Source: Paenibacillus polymyxa
GTDB taxonomy: Bacteria; Bacillota; Bacilli; Paenibacillales; Paenibacillaceae
Reading direction: 5' to 3'
Assembly (NCBI RefSeq): GCF_018614975.1
Contig: NZ_JAGGNR010000021.1
Coordinates: 124,001-188,000, forward strand
DNA: 64,000 nt
The position numbers and the translations under genes were made by a program. Below, in pieces: positions 45,423 through 53,909 of this stretch. Below the pieces are notes generated by a model. It saw only the letters and a program-made list of their open reading frames with translations. It was not told the DNA's origin and did not search any database. Positions within the stretch are counted from its first letter, which is position 1. Each line of letters starts with the position of its first letter.

Positions 45423-46591
45423 TGCACCACTTCCTTTCTGTTCAATCGCTCAGGGCTCAGCGCCTCAATTCCGAGTTCTTCTGAGCTTTTGCCAGCGAGC
45501 AACTCAGCGATAAGCCTACCTGTTATCGCACTAAGCAAGATACCGTTGCGGTAATGCCCAAAGGCGGCGAACAGCCCGGGTATACTCTTGCAAGCACCTA
45601 TATAAGGCAGTCCATCTGGAGTTGCCGGTCTCACGCCTGCCCACGCTCGTACAAATTGCGCTTCTTTCATCCCAGGCACCCAGTGGGTAGCCGCTGTTAG
45701 CAGCTTCTGAACACCCTGTACAGAAACGTTCAAATCCGTTCTGCCTGGCAGACTGGTTGCACCGAGCCAAACTTCGCCATTGGCTTTGGGAACAATATAG
45801 ATATCCTCTGCATACACCGTTCTGTCAGGTCTGTACCCTGCATGTTCATCTGAGAACTGAACAGCGGCTATTTCACCTTTTACAGACCACACAGGCAAGC
45901 TCAGATTCACATGTCTCATCAACTCTTCACTCTGTAATCCAGCCGCTATAATGACATGTTTGCATTTCATCTCGCCGATCGATGTGGTAATCCCCTGCAC
46001 GCCGTGTTCGTTTGCTTGCACACGTATATCCTGTATATCCTCTATAACCCGCGCTCCCAATGCTTGAGCGGATTCGGCGTATGCCTTCGTTAGATGGATT
46101 GGAAGAATCTCACTCTCGTAAGGTCTGTAGTAAGCTCCATACGTATCTCTGTTAAGCCATGATGCCTCCTGTTGCACAGTGGAACGATCCCACCATACCT
46201 CATCAGCAGAAGTAGACGACGCAGACTTCCGATTGTCCTTATAACTACTTAATTCACTGTATGATCGAAAAGGGGTTAGGAATCCATGGCGTTGCAGGCC
46301 AACCTCTACCCCGCTGAGAGTAGCCATTAACACTTGTTGCTCGATAAGTAACTGTCTACTCTGCCTGGCAAGCTTAGCCATCAAAGGATGAGCAAAATCC
46401 TCACTATCTGCCGCCAGCATTCCAGCCGCCGCGCAAGAAGTGCCTCCAGCAATAGCCAAACGCTCCAGCAACAATACATCCTGTCCACGAGAAGCAAGCT
46501 CATATGCAATGGCACAACCAATAACGCCTCCGCCTACAATAATCGTTTCTGCATGAATCTTATCCGGTCTATCAGTAACGATCTCTTTCAT
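45419..46591 (-). CDS. thiO: Glycine oxidase ThiO
   Basis: A 390-residue DAO-family flavoenzyme that oxidises glycine to dehydroglycine for thiazole synthesis. The FAD motif TIIVGGGVIGCAIAYELASR is near the N-terminus; ACxxA-type residues around GGTSCAAAGML, VWSVKGEIAAV, RAWAGVRPATPDGLPYIG and GHYRNGILL follow. Length and motifs match B. subtilis ThiO. Overlaps thiS by 4 bases. Confidence 0.95.
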   Translation of the reverse strand: MKEIVTDRPDKIHAETIIVGGGVIGCAIAYELASRGQDVLLLERLAIAGGTSCAAAGMLAADSEDFAHPLMAKLARQSRQLLIEQQVLMATLSGVEVGLQRHGFLTPFRSYSELSSYKDNRKSASSTSADEVWWDRSTVQQEASWLNRDTYGAYYRPYESEILPIHLTKAYAESAQALGARVIEDIQDIRVQANEHGVQGITTSIGEMKCKHVIIAAGLQSEELMRHVNLSLPVWSVKGEIAAVQFSDEHAGYRPDRTVYAEDIYIVPKANGEVWLGATSLPGRTDLNVSVQGVQKLLTAATHWVPGMKEAQFVRAWAGVRPATPDGLPYIGACKSIPGLFAAFGHYRNGILLSAITGRLIAELLAGKSSEELGIEALSPERLNRKEVVQ

Positions 46592-46608
46592 CCTCTCATC
46601 TCCTTAAT

Positions 46609-47271
46609 TCAGCGGCTCAGACTTTCTGTAGCAACGATAGCCTGCCTTAATGATGCAGCAGCCCGATCCGGGGAATCGCTCGCCCATACATTCGAGATTA
46701 CGGCGACTCCCTGTGCGCCTGCAGAGCGAATCGCATGAATGTTTTCCGGTTCGATGCCCCCAATCGCCATGACAGGAATGGAGACACCAGAGCACACTTC
46801 AGCCAGGGCATATAATCCTCTTGGTTCAAGATCAGGCTTACTGTTGGTTGAATAGACATGTCCGAAGAAAAGGTAATCGGCTCCCCGTTCTTCAGCGATT
46901 TTTGCCTCATCGATTGAATGAACAGATACACCCAGACGAAGTCGCTGCGTTTTGCTTATGACAGCAGGGTTGTAGTTGCGTATAGCTTCTTGCCCCCAAT
47001 GTACACCTCCATAGATGTCATTCTTTGAAGGCAGCTCTGAACTATTGATAACGATGCGACAAGATGGAACGCCAATGCTACGCAGACTTTCAGCCCAACC
47101 GATCTTGTCTTGCCATGTGAGTTGTTTTTCTCGTATGTGAATATAGTCCACCCATGGCAAAACGTTCTTTGCAGCTTTTACAAAAGATGCTTGATCCCCT
47201 GTACCCGTAGATACAACATGCAGTTCAAATGATCCGTGTACACTTTCATGAGAAATTACCGTACTTTTCAT
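46609..47271 (-). CDS. tenI: TenI-like thiazole tautomerase (ThiE/TenI family)
   Basis: A 220-residue TIM-barrel protein of the ThiE/TenI family. Its IHIREKQ, LGVSVHSIDEAKIAEE, ADYLFFGHVYSTNSK and IPVMAIGGIEPENI resemble B. subtilis TenI more than ThiE, and its place before thiO copies the tenA-tenI-thiO order of Bacillus; TenI aromatises the thiazole product of ThiG. It still could be a thiamine-phosphate synthase, as the two are close homologues. The start is uncertain: AAGGAG abuts the ATG at 47271 with no spacer, and upstream in-frame codons run into the terminator stem. It is the first gene under the TPP riboswitch. Confidence 0.82.
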   Translation of the reverse strand: MKSTVISHESVHGSFELHVVSTGTGDQASFVKAAKNVLPWVDYIHIREKQLTWQDKIGWAESLRSIGVPSCRIVINSSELPSKNDIYGGVHWGQEAIRNYNPAVISKTQRLRLGVSVHSIDEAKIAEERGADYLFFGHVYSTNSKPDLEPRGLYALAEVCSGVSIPVMAIGGIEPENIHAIRSAGAQGVAVISNVWASDSPDRAAASLRQAIVATESLSR

Positions 47272-47302
47272 CTCCTTCCATGCGTGAATGCTATGAAAAC
47301 AC

Positions 47303-47330
47303 AAAAAAGCCACTCCCGTAGGGGAGTGGC
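47303..47330 (-). terminator. Terminator of the TPP-riboswitch expression platform
   Basis: GCCACTCCC (47309-47317) pairs with GGGAGTGGC (47322-47330), loop of 4, and U6 follows on the minus strand. It sits between the aptamer and tenI, so it is the likely off switch when TPP is bound. Confidence 0.88.
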
Positions 47331-47513
47331 TGCGTATTAATTATAGGACCAGATGACTGACTGATACATACAGTTCAATTCGTGCAATACAGCTATAGAA
47401 CTTGTAGCCATAACTTATACACGGAACTGCATGTTTCAATTCGCTAAGCAGACGGTTGAGATCCTTTTGAGTTGCCGTTTGCTCACGTCATTCACTGAAA
47501 CGCGCTCGCCACT

Positions 47514-47602
47514 TCCCTACGCTGGTATGATCCAGATCAGGTGCAAAGGGTCCGGAATCGCATTCTTCCATCTCAGCCGCATCGTGCGGCCCCCCTAGTG
47601 TT
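47514..47602 (-). promoter_or_regulatory. TPP riboswitch (THI element)
   Basis: On the minus strand the THI-box core is unmistakable: GGGGGGCC, the CGGCTGAGATGGAAGAATG pyrimidine-binding segment, GACCCTTTGCACCTGATC and TGGATCATACCAGCGTAGGG. It binds thiamine diphosphate and represses the tenI-thiO-thiS-thiG-thiF operon. About 184 bases separate it from the terminator, a long expression platform. Confidence 0.95.
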
Positions 47603-47681
47603 CATATGAAGTTGTAGCCTATATTACCATAGACGGATTTTTTTGTCACCGTTCATTTCTATTAAGCGTTGCTTGAATTGT

Positions 47682-49232
47682 CTAGTTTTTCTCAGACCAT
47701 TCTTCGACATTCCATGTCTTGGTGACCCAACCCTCGTAAAAATCAGGTTCATGAGATACCAGTAACACCGTTCCCTTGAATTCTTGCAAAGCACGCTGCA
47801 ACTCCGCTTTGGCTGTGACATCGAGATGGTTTGTCGGCTCATCGAATAGAATCCAGTTGCTTTCACGCATCAAGAGCTTGCATAAACGAACCTTGGCTTG
47901 CTCTCCACCACTCAGCATGTTAAGCGGACGGGTAATGTGCTCATTTTTCAAACCGCAGCGAGCGAGATGACCCCGGACCTCATTCTGGGTCAAATGTGAA
48001 AACTCATTCCAGACATCCTCAATCGGCGTGATATTTCCAGCACGAACTTCCTGCTCAAAATAGGCCGTTTCGAGATAATCTCCCAAAAAGGTCTTTCCAC
48101 TGAGTGGAGATATTTTGCCCAGAATGGTTTTCAGCAGTGTCGATTTACCCACACCATTACAGCCTACGATGGCAATTTTCTCACCGCGTTCGATCGTCAT
48201 TGTCATTTTGGGAAGCAAAGGATACGTGTATCCAATTTCAAAATCAATGCCCTCAAAGACCGTTTTGCTACTCGCCCGGGCATCCTTGAATTTGAACGTT
48301 GGTTTGGCAGCTTCATCTGGACGGTCAATACGTTCAATCTTGTCCAGTTGTTTCTCCCGGCTCTTCGCACGACCTGAAGTTGAAGCCCGCGCCTTGTTAC
48401 GCTGAATGAAATCTTCCTGCTTCTTGATGTACTCTTGTTGTTTCTCGTACGCATCAATATGCTGGGCTTTATTCATATCAGCCATCTCCAGGAACTTGTT
48501 ATAGTTCGCTGCATATCTCGTTAATTTGGCAAATTCCAAATGATAAATGACATTTACGACTTCGTTCATGAATTCCGTGTCATGGGATATTAAAAGGAAC
48601 GCGTGCGGGTAATCTTTTAGATAACGTGACAACCATTCAATGTGTTCTACATCCAGATAGTTGGTCGGCTCATCTAACAAAAGAGCTGTAGGTTTCTCGA
48701 GTAGAAGCTTGGCGAGAAGCACCTTTGTGCGTTGACCACCACTTAGAGATGCGACATCCCGATCAAGACCAATTGCGGACAAACCAAGACCATTGGCCAT
48801 CTCTTCCACTTTTACGTCAATCAGATAAAAGTCGCCCTGCTCCAGTTGTTCCTGAATATCGCCCATCTCTTCAAGCAACTGCTCCAACTTATCCGGATCT
48901 GCATCTGCCATCTGGTCTGTAATATTCATCATTTCTTTTTCCAATTCAAGCAACGGAAGAAATGCATCCTTAAGCACGTCACGAATGGTTTTGCCTGGCG
49001 TAAGCTTTGTGTGCTGATCCAAATATCCATAACGGACCTTAGGTGTCCATTCCACTTTTCCACTGTCTTTAAGCAATTTACCGGTAAGGATGTTCATTAA
49101 TGTGGATTTACCCACTCCATTGGCACCAACAAGTCCTACGCGCTCTCCGGCAAGTAAACGAAACGATACATTTTTAAATAACGTGCGATCTCCAAAATTG
49201 TGACTCACGTTCTCTACTGACAATAAACTCAT
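47682..49232 (-). CDS. ABC-F family ATPase
   Basis: A 516-residue protein with two ABC domains and no membrane helices, as in ribosome-associated ABC-F proteins. Walker A sites are GANGVGKST (about 36-44) and GCNGVGKST (about 350), signatures LSGGQRTKV and LSGGEQAKV, Walker B sites LLLDEPTNYLD and ILFDEPTNHLD. The interdomain linker (about 245-320) is charged. It resembles B. subtilis YkpA, a translation factor of unclear role; nothing shows antibiotic protection. It is a single gene upstream of the thi operon, with its own promoter region in the 137 bases after the Tad-like operon. Confidence 0.9.
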   Translation of the reverse strand: MSLLSVENVSHNFGDRTLFKNVSFRLLAGERVGLVGANGVGKSTLMNILTGKLLKDSGKVEWTPKVRYGYLDQHTKLTPGKTIRDVLKDAFLPLLELEKEMMNITDQMADADPDKLEQLLEEMGDIQEQLEQGDFYLIDVKVEEMANGLGLSAIGLDRDVASLSGGQRTKVLLAKLLLEKPTALLLDEPTNYLDVEHIEWLSRYLKDYPHAFLLISHDTEFMNEVVNVIYHLEFAKLTRYAANYNKFLEMADMNKAQHIDAYEKQQEYIKKQEDFIQRNKARASTSGRAKSREKQLDKIERIDRPDEAAKPTFKFKDARASSKTVFEGIDFEIGYTYPLLPKMTMTIERGEKIAIVGCNGVGKSTLLKTILGKISPLSGKTFLGDYLETAYFEQEVRAGNITPIEDVWNEFSHLTQNEVRGHLARCGLKNEHITRPLNMLSGGEQAKVRLCKLLMRESNWILFDEPTNHLDVTAKAELQRALQEFKGTVLLVSHEPDFYEGWVTKTWNVEEWSEKN

Positions 49233-49369
49233 AAGATGAGGTTGCTCCTATCTATTAGACATTACTTTTATTATGGTTCCGAAACCCTATTCTAGCACAG
49301 GTCTCGTCTTTTCTGAAAGTAATGTAAACAGTTCAGGAACTCCTTCCATGATTTTGTCATACACGCACG

Positions 49370-50353
49370 CTAACGATTAGAGCAGTTATATTCGAAATAG
49401 CCTTGGGCAGCTGCTTGTCTTGCGTCTGTGAACACCTCTTCGGCACGGTAACCATTACCACATGTGGAGGGATAATAGTACCTGATACCTGATAAAGGAT
49501 CTACTCCACCTACGATGGCCGTTTTCTTCACGAGTCTGCCTCCACCAATCGCATAATTGTTGATCTTCTGATCCCCCACACCTATACCTTGGATAAAGGC
49601 CATAATCCCTGTATCGTTAATGGAGTTGTACCAATCTTCCTGCTCAATCAGAGGCATCGTAAATGTATAGGAAATACCGTTCTTTCTGGCAAACTCATTA
49701 TGGCGGTTAATCACATCAGCCAGATTATCCTGCACAGTAGTCACAATCCGACTTCGTCTAACTTGTTCAAATACGCTGGTATCCTGAAGTAAAGGAATCT
49801 GTGTGGTTGAAGCCAGTTCTTTTTGAAAGCCCTCCACCCATCTCCCTGCGCTTGCGTCATAGGCATAGACGTAGTCGTCCAGTGTAAAGTTAATACTGTT
49901 ACCGTATGAATCTGAATATGTATAAGGTTTCTTGGGACTCCATACTTGCCTGAAAGAATCTTCAAGGTGACCCGTCATCTCTGTTTCTTTGGAAAACATA
50001 TAATAGCCATCGTAATCCAGAATAACTACGGCAGGAATGTAATTAAACATGTTTCGAATAGATGCGGAATCATCCTGAATGCCCATATTCAAAGCCATCG
50101 TCTGCGTAAATGTCAGTAAGGCAAGATCTTTGTCCGCTTTAACAAACTTGGTTGAATCATAACCTGCTTCATCATTTTGTTTCTCATTCTGATGCATCAC
50201 TGCACCTGCATCCATGACTGCGGTTTGAAGTGCAGATCTGTATCGATGACCAAGATATTGAGCCTCTTCGGCATCTTGGGTATGGAGTGAGATGATCCAG
50301 AAGAGCGGGAAGAAGATCAGCACGAATACAATGGATAACTCAGTAATCTTCAT
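49370..50353 (-). CDS. Membrane-anchored protein of the Tad-like operon (last gene)
   Basis: A 327-residue protein with one N-terminal membrane helix (about 6-24, ELSIVFVLIFFPLFWIISL) and a large extracytoplasmic part that I do not recognise. The C-terminal third is rich in Gly, Tyr and Asn, with three cysteines, two close together near the end (TCGNGYR, EYNCSNR). The type IV-like N-terminus with hydrophobic helix and following helical region (EEAQYLGHRYRSALQTAV) suggests a pseudopilin- or TadE/F-like minor subunit. GGAGGT lies 10 bases before the ATG, and the gene overlaps the preceding one by 14 bases. No terminator is evident downstream. Confidence 0.65.
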   Translation of the reverse strand: MKITELSIVFVLIFFPLFWIISLHTQDAEEAQYLGHRYRSALQTAVMDAGAVMHQNEKQNDEAGYDSTKFVKADKDLALLTFTQTMALNMGIQDDSASIRNMFNYIPAVVILDYDGYYMFSKETEMTGHLEDSFRQVWSPKKPYTYSDSYGNSINFTLDDYVYAYDASAGRWVEGFQKELASTTQIPLLQDTSVFEQVRRSRIVTTVQDNLADVINRHNEFARKNGISYTFTMPLIEQEDWYNSINDTGIMAFIQGIGVGDQKINNYAIGGGRLVKKTAIVGGVDPLSGIRYYYPSTCGNGYRAEEVFTDARQAAAQGYFEYNCSNR

Positions 50354-50891
50354 TGAGGACCATACCTCCGTATGTGACAAATACCGCTGAAGCCTGAGCC
50401 GTACCACTCAACCATTCACGAATGAGCATGGAAGGTGTACGATTTGTATTTTGGAGCGTCACGGTGAAAAAATCCCCTGTCGTCAACGTATATCTTCGGC
50501 CAGGATCATCAGTCGGTATCACACCTGAGGACGGAAATAACCTTTCTCGAATCTGAGCTGAATAATATCCATCCTGTACAACCTCGTAAGTTCCGGTAAA
50601 ACTGTTATGATCCATCGGATCTGTATAGTGAGGTACATATTTTTTATGTAAATGTTCCATCGACACCTCAAACACATTGCCCGTCTGGGCCAGTTGCTCC
50701 TCAAACTCAGCCAACATTCGAGGTGAAATATATCCTTTCGTTCGAACAGCATCGACAAAACGTGTTACATTCTGAACAGCCGTCATACGGGCTATTTCAT
50801 CCTGCCGATCGGCTGTTTCAGCAGCCGGGTACACATAGAGCAGAAGGACTGCGAGCAATACGGCAAGCAGCTTGGATGCGGCATTAATCAA
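50340..50891 (-). CDS. Membrane-anchored small protein, Tad-like operon
   Basis: A 183-residue protein with an N-terminal hydrophobic helix (about 5-22, SKLLAVLLAVLLLYVYPAA) and an extracytoplasmic domain without recognised family. The start is TTG overlapping the stop of the upstream gene (TTGA), ten bases after AGGAGG. Its size, single N-terminal anchor and place among three similar small genes suggest a minor pilin-like subunit. This is inference; no prepilin-peptidase site of the classical G-F-x4-E kind is visible. Confidence 0.6.
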   Translation of the reverse strand: MINAASKLLAVLLAVLLLYVYPAAETADRQDEIARMTAVQNVTRFVDAVRTKGYISPRMLAEFEEQLAQTGNVFEVSMEHLHKKYVPHYTDPMDHNSFTGTYEVVQDGYYSAQIRERLFPSSGVIPTDDPGRRYTLTTGDFFTVTLQNTNRTPSMLIREWLSGTAQASAVFVTYGGMVLNEDY

Positions 50892-51286
50892 TTCACACTG
50901 GCCTCCTTCCAAAAAACAATCTTGAGCAGTTCTCCAGTTTCATTTCGTACATACTCAGGTCTGTAGGTAGCATCGAGCTGGACAGGAATAGTCGCTGTTT
51001 TGCTGACAAGTGGATCGAGCACATAGGAAGTCCCGTCTACCTCTACAGGAATGCCTGTGCCTGTCATCTGTCTCACGGTATGCAACACTTCCGCACCACT
51101 ATATTGATCCGGATTGGTGGTATGCAGTGTTGTTGTCAGCCGCCCTTCCATGCCTGCTGTTGTCTGTACTCTGTCGGTCAAGGCCGCTGACAAGATCTTA
51201 ACATTCTGTTGCCCGTACAGGCAGGCTGTCACAAACAGGACAACCGCCGTACAAAACAACATAAGATGCTGGGTATTCCGGGACAT
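50888..51286 (-). CDS. Membrane-anchored small protein, Tad-like operon
   Basis: A 132-residue protein with one N-terminal hydrophobic helix (about 8-25, LMLFCTAVVLFVTACLYG) followed by an extracytoplasmic domain rich in Thr and Val. I recognise no family. CAGGAG lies upstream of the ATG. It is the second of four consecutive small anchored proteins in this operon and may be a minor pilin-like component (inference). Confidence 0.6.
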   Translation of the reverse strand: MSRNTQHLMLFCTAVVLFVTACLYGQQNVKILSAALTDRVQTTAGMEGRLTTTLHTTNPDQYSGAEVLHTVRQMTGTGIPVEVDGTSYVLDPLVSKTATIPVQLDATYRPEYVRNETGELLKIVFWKEASVN

Positions 51287-51302
51287 GTTAAACCAACTCC
51301 TG

Positions 51303-51788
51303 TCAGGATTGCTGGAAGATCAGCCCTCTTACCACGTTGGATCGGTCTTTTACGATAATGGCTTTGAATTTACCGCTTGGATTGACATATTGATTGTCTT
51401 TTTCACTCATGGTCTGGTTAATAATGCCCACTTTATCGTCAGGTGCAATAACCGAGCCATAGTCCGCATTATTGAGATCCTGTGAAATGTTCAATTGATT
51501 GCCGTACCATTGACCCGCTTTATTTTTACCTGTAATAACTTGAATACCGAACTGATCCTTGTCCGCATATTTACGCAGTGCATTCGTTACCTGCGATCCA
51601 CTGATGGTTGTTCCGTCATACACCGTAAATGCAGCCTGGGACAACTCGGTTTGGATATCAGCAAAATTGTTCTGGGCCGTCTTGGTTGCTTCCTGAGCCG
51701 AAATAAATAACAGAACTACAATTGTGATCAGAGCGATTGTTAAGAATATCCCCGCTGCCACCTTTAAAGCGCTTGATGCATTGTTCAT
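51303..51788 (-). CDS. Candidate pilin-like subunit of the Tad-like operon
   Basis: A 161-residue protein with a short positively charged N-terminus (MNNASSALK) and a hydrophobic helix (about 10-31), then a helical region (ATKTAQNNFADIQTELSQAAF) and a mostly beta domain. This architecture resembles type IV-like pilins, and the gene directly follows the TadB-TadC-like platform gene; it is the best candidate for the major subunit. GGGAGG lies 7 bases before the ATG. A canonical prepilin cleavage motif is not obvious. Confidence 0.6.
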   Translation of the reverse strand: MNNASSALKVAAGIFLTIALITIVVLLFISAQEATKTAQNNFADIQTELSQAAFTVYDGTTISGSQVTNALRKYADKDQFGIQVITGKNKAGQWYGNQLNISQDLNNADYGSVIAPDDKVGIINQTMSEKDNQYVNPSGKFKAIIVKDRSNVVRGLIFQQS

Positions 51789-51842
51789 GATAAATCCTCC
51801 CAAGTTATAAGTTATTAAACTATTTCAGACTGTCATATCGTG

Positions 51843-53909
51843 CTACAGCTTCTGAATTTGCTCATAATAAATACTCATCTGTAAGAAGCTCATACCGACC
51901 AATGGAATGACCAGATACAAAAAGATAAGGGCATACATAGGTGTAAATCCAATGGTTCTCCCCCATGATGCTTTGACATCTATCATTTTGCTGTACTCCT
52001 GTTTGCGTTGTTCAAAATAAAATGCCATCATGCTCTCGAGATCATCGAAGGCTTCACGTATTGAGATTTTGCCAAGGGCAAGCTGCAATTTATCAACCAG
52101 TCGCTGGAACTCGGGCAAGCCCGCCTCTTCCTTTAATTGTTCAAGTGCAAGCTCTGGTCCATGTTCAAAATGCAACAAACATTTTTGCAGCGGGCGCTTG
52201 AAAATGACGGCAAATCGATTAAGCCATTCCAATATCTCCTCGACTGACATCCGGTCCATCTCACGCAAAATGGAAATCACCGTCTGAAATTGATAGATTT
52301 CATGCCGCATATCCAACCTTCGCATTTTCCGCTGAAATAACATGAGCCATACGGGCATGTAGTACCCTGCTGCACCCATAAGAATGGCTATAATCATTTC
52401 CCACCAGCGTACATACTGCTTGTTATACACCTCAAGTTTCTGCATAATGCGCGTGATGGTCTCATTCTGGGTATCATGGTCCAGCTGAACGGGAGATAAC
52501 TGTTGTAACGCTTGGGAGACTTCTTCGTATGTAGCTCCTCGGTTCATTTCTACACTCTCCAGCACGGATTGATCCAATGCTGTTTTTTCCTCAGCTTTCC
52601 TGAGATCCGCTTCAGCCATTGCACCAAACATTCGATCATCCCGGATCGGATCATGCAAGATGTGGTTACGTTCAACCTGATGCAACAGCAAGATGCACCC
52701 CATTGTAAGGACCAAACAACCTGCGAATAACATCACGCGTCGAATGGCAAGCCATTCGTATTTCAACTCTGAGCTGCTCTCCCTCATGAGCCGTATCGTT
52801 TGACTGTATTGTGCACTGCCGGGTTTTGCTGCAAACAACATCGCCAATTTTCGTATGAAGGCCTGCTTGTACAGTAACTGATCCAACCATGAATGCTTAT
52901 GCCCTGACCGGTAACGTGTATCATCGTATTGCTGGAGCCTTTGCAGAAGCAAATAAGCAAGGATGATGATGACATAGATTGATATTTTGGTAACAAAACC
53001 GATTTTGCTGCGATAAAATTCATCCATCGTTGGGAAACTGACTCTGGCCCAGCGTTCGATTGGAGCGGTGAACAATACCGGAGCGAGCGCGATGATATTA
53101 AGTCCTTTGAGCAGGTAATCCAATTTATCACGCCGCAAAATCTCCAGATGAATCTCCTGAGTCAGGTTACCCAGTCCTTTAAGATAGATAGACCCTTGTT
53201 CTCTGTCCTTATCCCCGAACTCCATGACCATATAGGAAACGCCGGCGAATCCTTTGAGAAAACGGTTGGGTGCTACTTCATAATAACGCTCAAGTGCTTC
53301 ATTCGGATCTGGAGAAGTTAGAGCTTCGTAGATCAGTCTTACCTGTTCTGCTGCTTCTCCTGTACCTGCTTCAGCGGCTTCATAGAGTGCTTCCTCAACC
53401 ATGCCATGCTGATGATACCGATGCCTTACATCTGCAAAGAGATCCAACATCTGCACCAGCAACCTTTTCTCCATACGACTGAGACACATATCCAATACCA
53501 GGCTGTTTAGCACCACAGCAAAGAGCACTGACAATATTACAAAAGCGATACCCGGCTGCAGAAGAAACAGAATGACACTTATGCCTCCATAGCCTCCCAG
53601 GATAATGAGAACCACTGTCATCGTTAGTCTTCGAAGTGAAGGCTCATCCCCCACATGTCGAAATGAAATACGCTTCTGCACTTGTAGAATATAGGCTGAT
53701 AGCAGTGGCACTTTCATTCCAAAGCGGTAGGAATGCAACAAGAGTGATCCCAGTCCCTTGAATCTCTTCCCCCCGGAAGTTAGAATAACGCCGGATTGAC
53801 TTGTTGGACCACCTCCTCTGCGACGTAACATACTTAAAACCAGAAGTGTGATCAGCAGCCCTCCTGCACAAATACTTAATACGAGGAGCAGAATCCATTT
53901 AATTGTCAT
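51843..53909 (-). CDS. TadB-TadC-like fused inner-membrane platform protein
   Basis: A 688-residue membrane protein. After an N-terminal helix (about 3-25), a first T2SS-F-like region (about 155-310) shows MLDLFADVRHRYHQHGMVEEAL and then a membrane helix pair; a second one (about 550-688) is a clearer T2SS-F domain: FQTVISILREMDRMSVEEILEWL, FDDLESMMAFYFEQRKQEY and two terminal helices. Classical Tad systems encode TadB and TadC separately, so this looks like a fusion. It would form the platform on which the CpaF-type ATPase acts. It overlaps cpaF by 11 bases; the ATG at 53907-53909 is chosen. Confidence 0.78.
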   Translation of the reverse strand: MTIKWILLLVLSICAGGLLITLLVLSMLRRRGGGPTSQSGVILTSGGKRFKGLGSLLLHSYRFGMKVPLLSAYILQVQKRISFRHVGDEPSLRRLTMTVVLIILGGYGGISVILFLLQPGIAFVILSVLFAVVLNSLVLDMCLSRMEKRLLVQMLDLFADVRHRYHQHGMVEEALYEAAEAGTGEAAEQVRLIYEALTSPDPNEALERYYEVAPNRFLKGFAGVSYMVMEFGDKDREQGSIYLKGLGNLTQEIHLEILRRDKLDYLLKGLNIIALAPVLFTAPIERWARVSFPTMDEFYRSKIGFVTKISIYVIIILAYLLLQRLQQYDDTRYRSGHKHSWLDQLLYKQAFIRKLAMLFAAKPGSAQYSQTIRLMRESSSELKYEWLAIRRVMLFAGCLVLTMGCILLLHQVERNHILHDPIRDDRMFGAMAEADLRKAEEKTALDQSVLESVEMNRGATYEEVSQALQQLSPVQLDHDTQNETITRIMQKLEVYNKQYVRWWEMIIAILMGAAGYYMPVWLMLFQRKMRRLDMRHEIYQFQTVISILREMDRMSVEEILEWLNRFAVIFKRPLQKCLLHFEHGPELALEQLKEEAGLPEFQRLVDKLQLALGKISIREAFDDLESMMAFYFEQRKQEYSKMIDVKASWGRTIGFTPMYALIFLYLVIPLVGMSFLQMSIYYEQIQKL

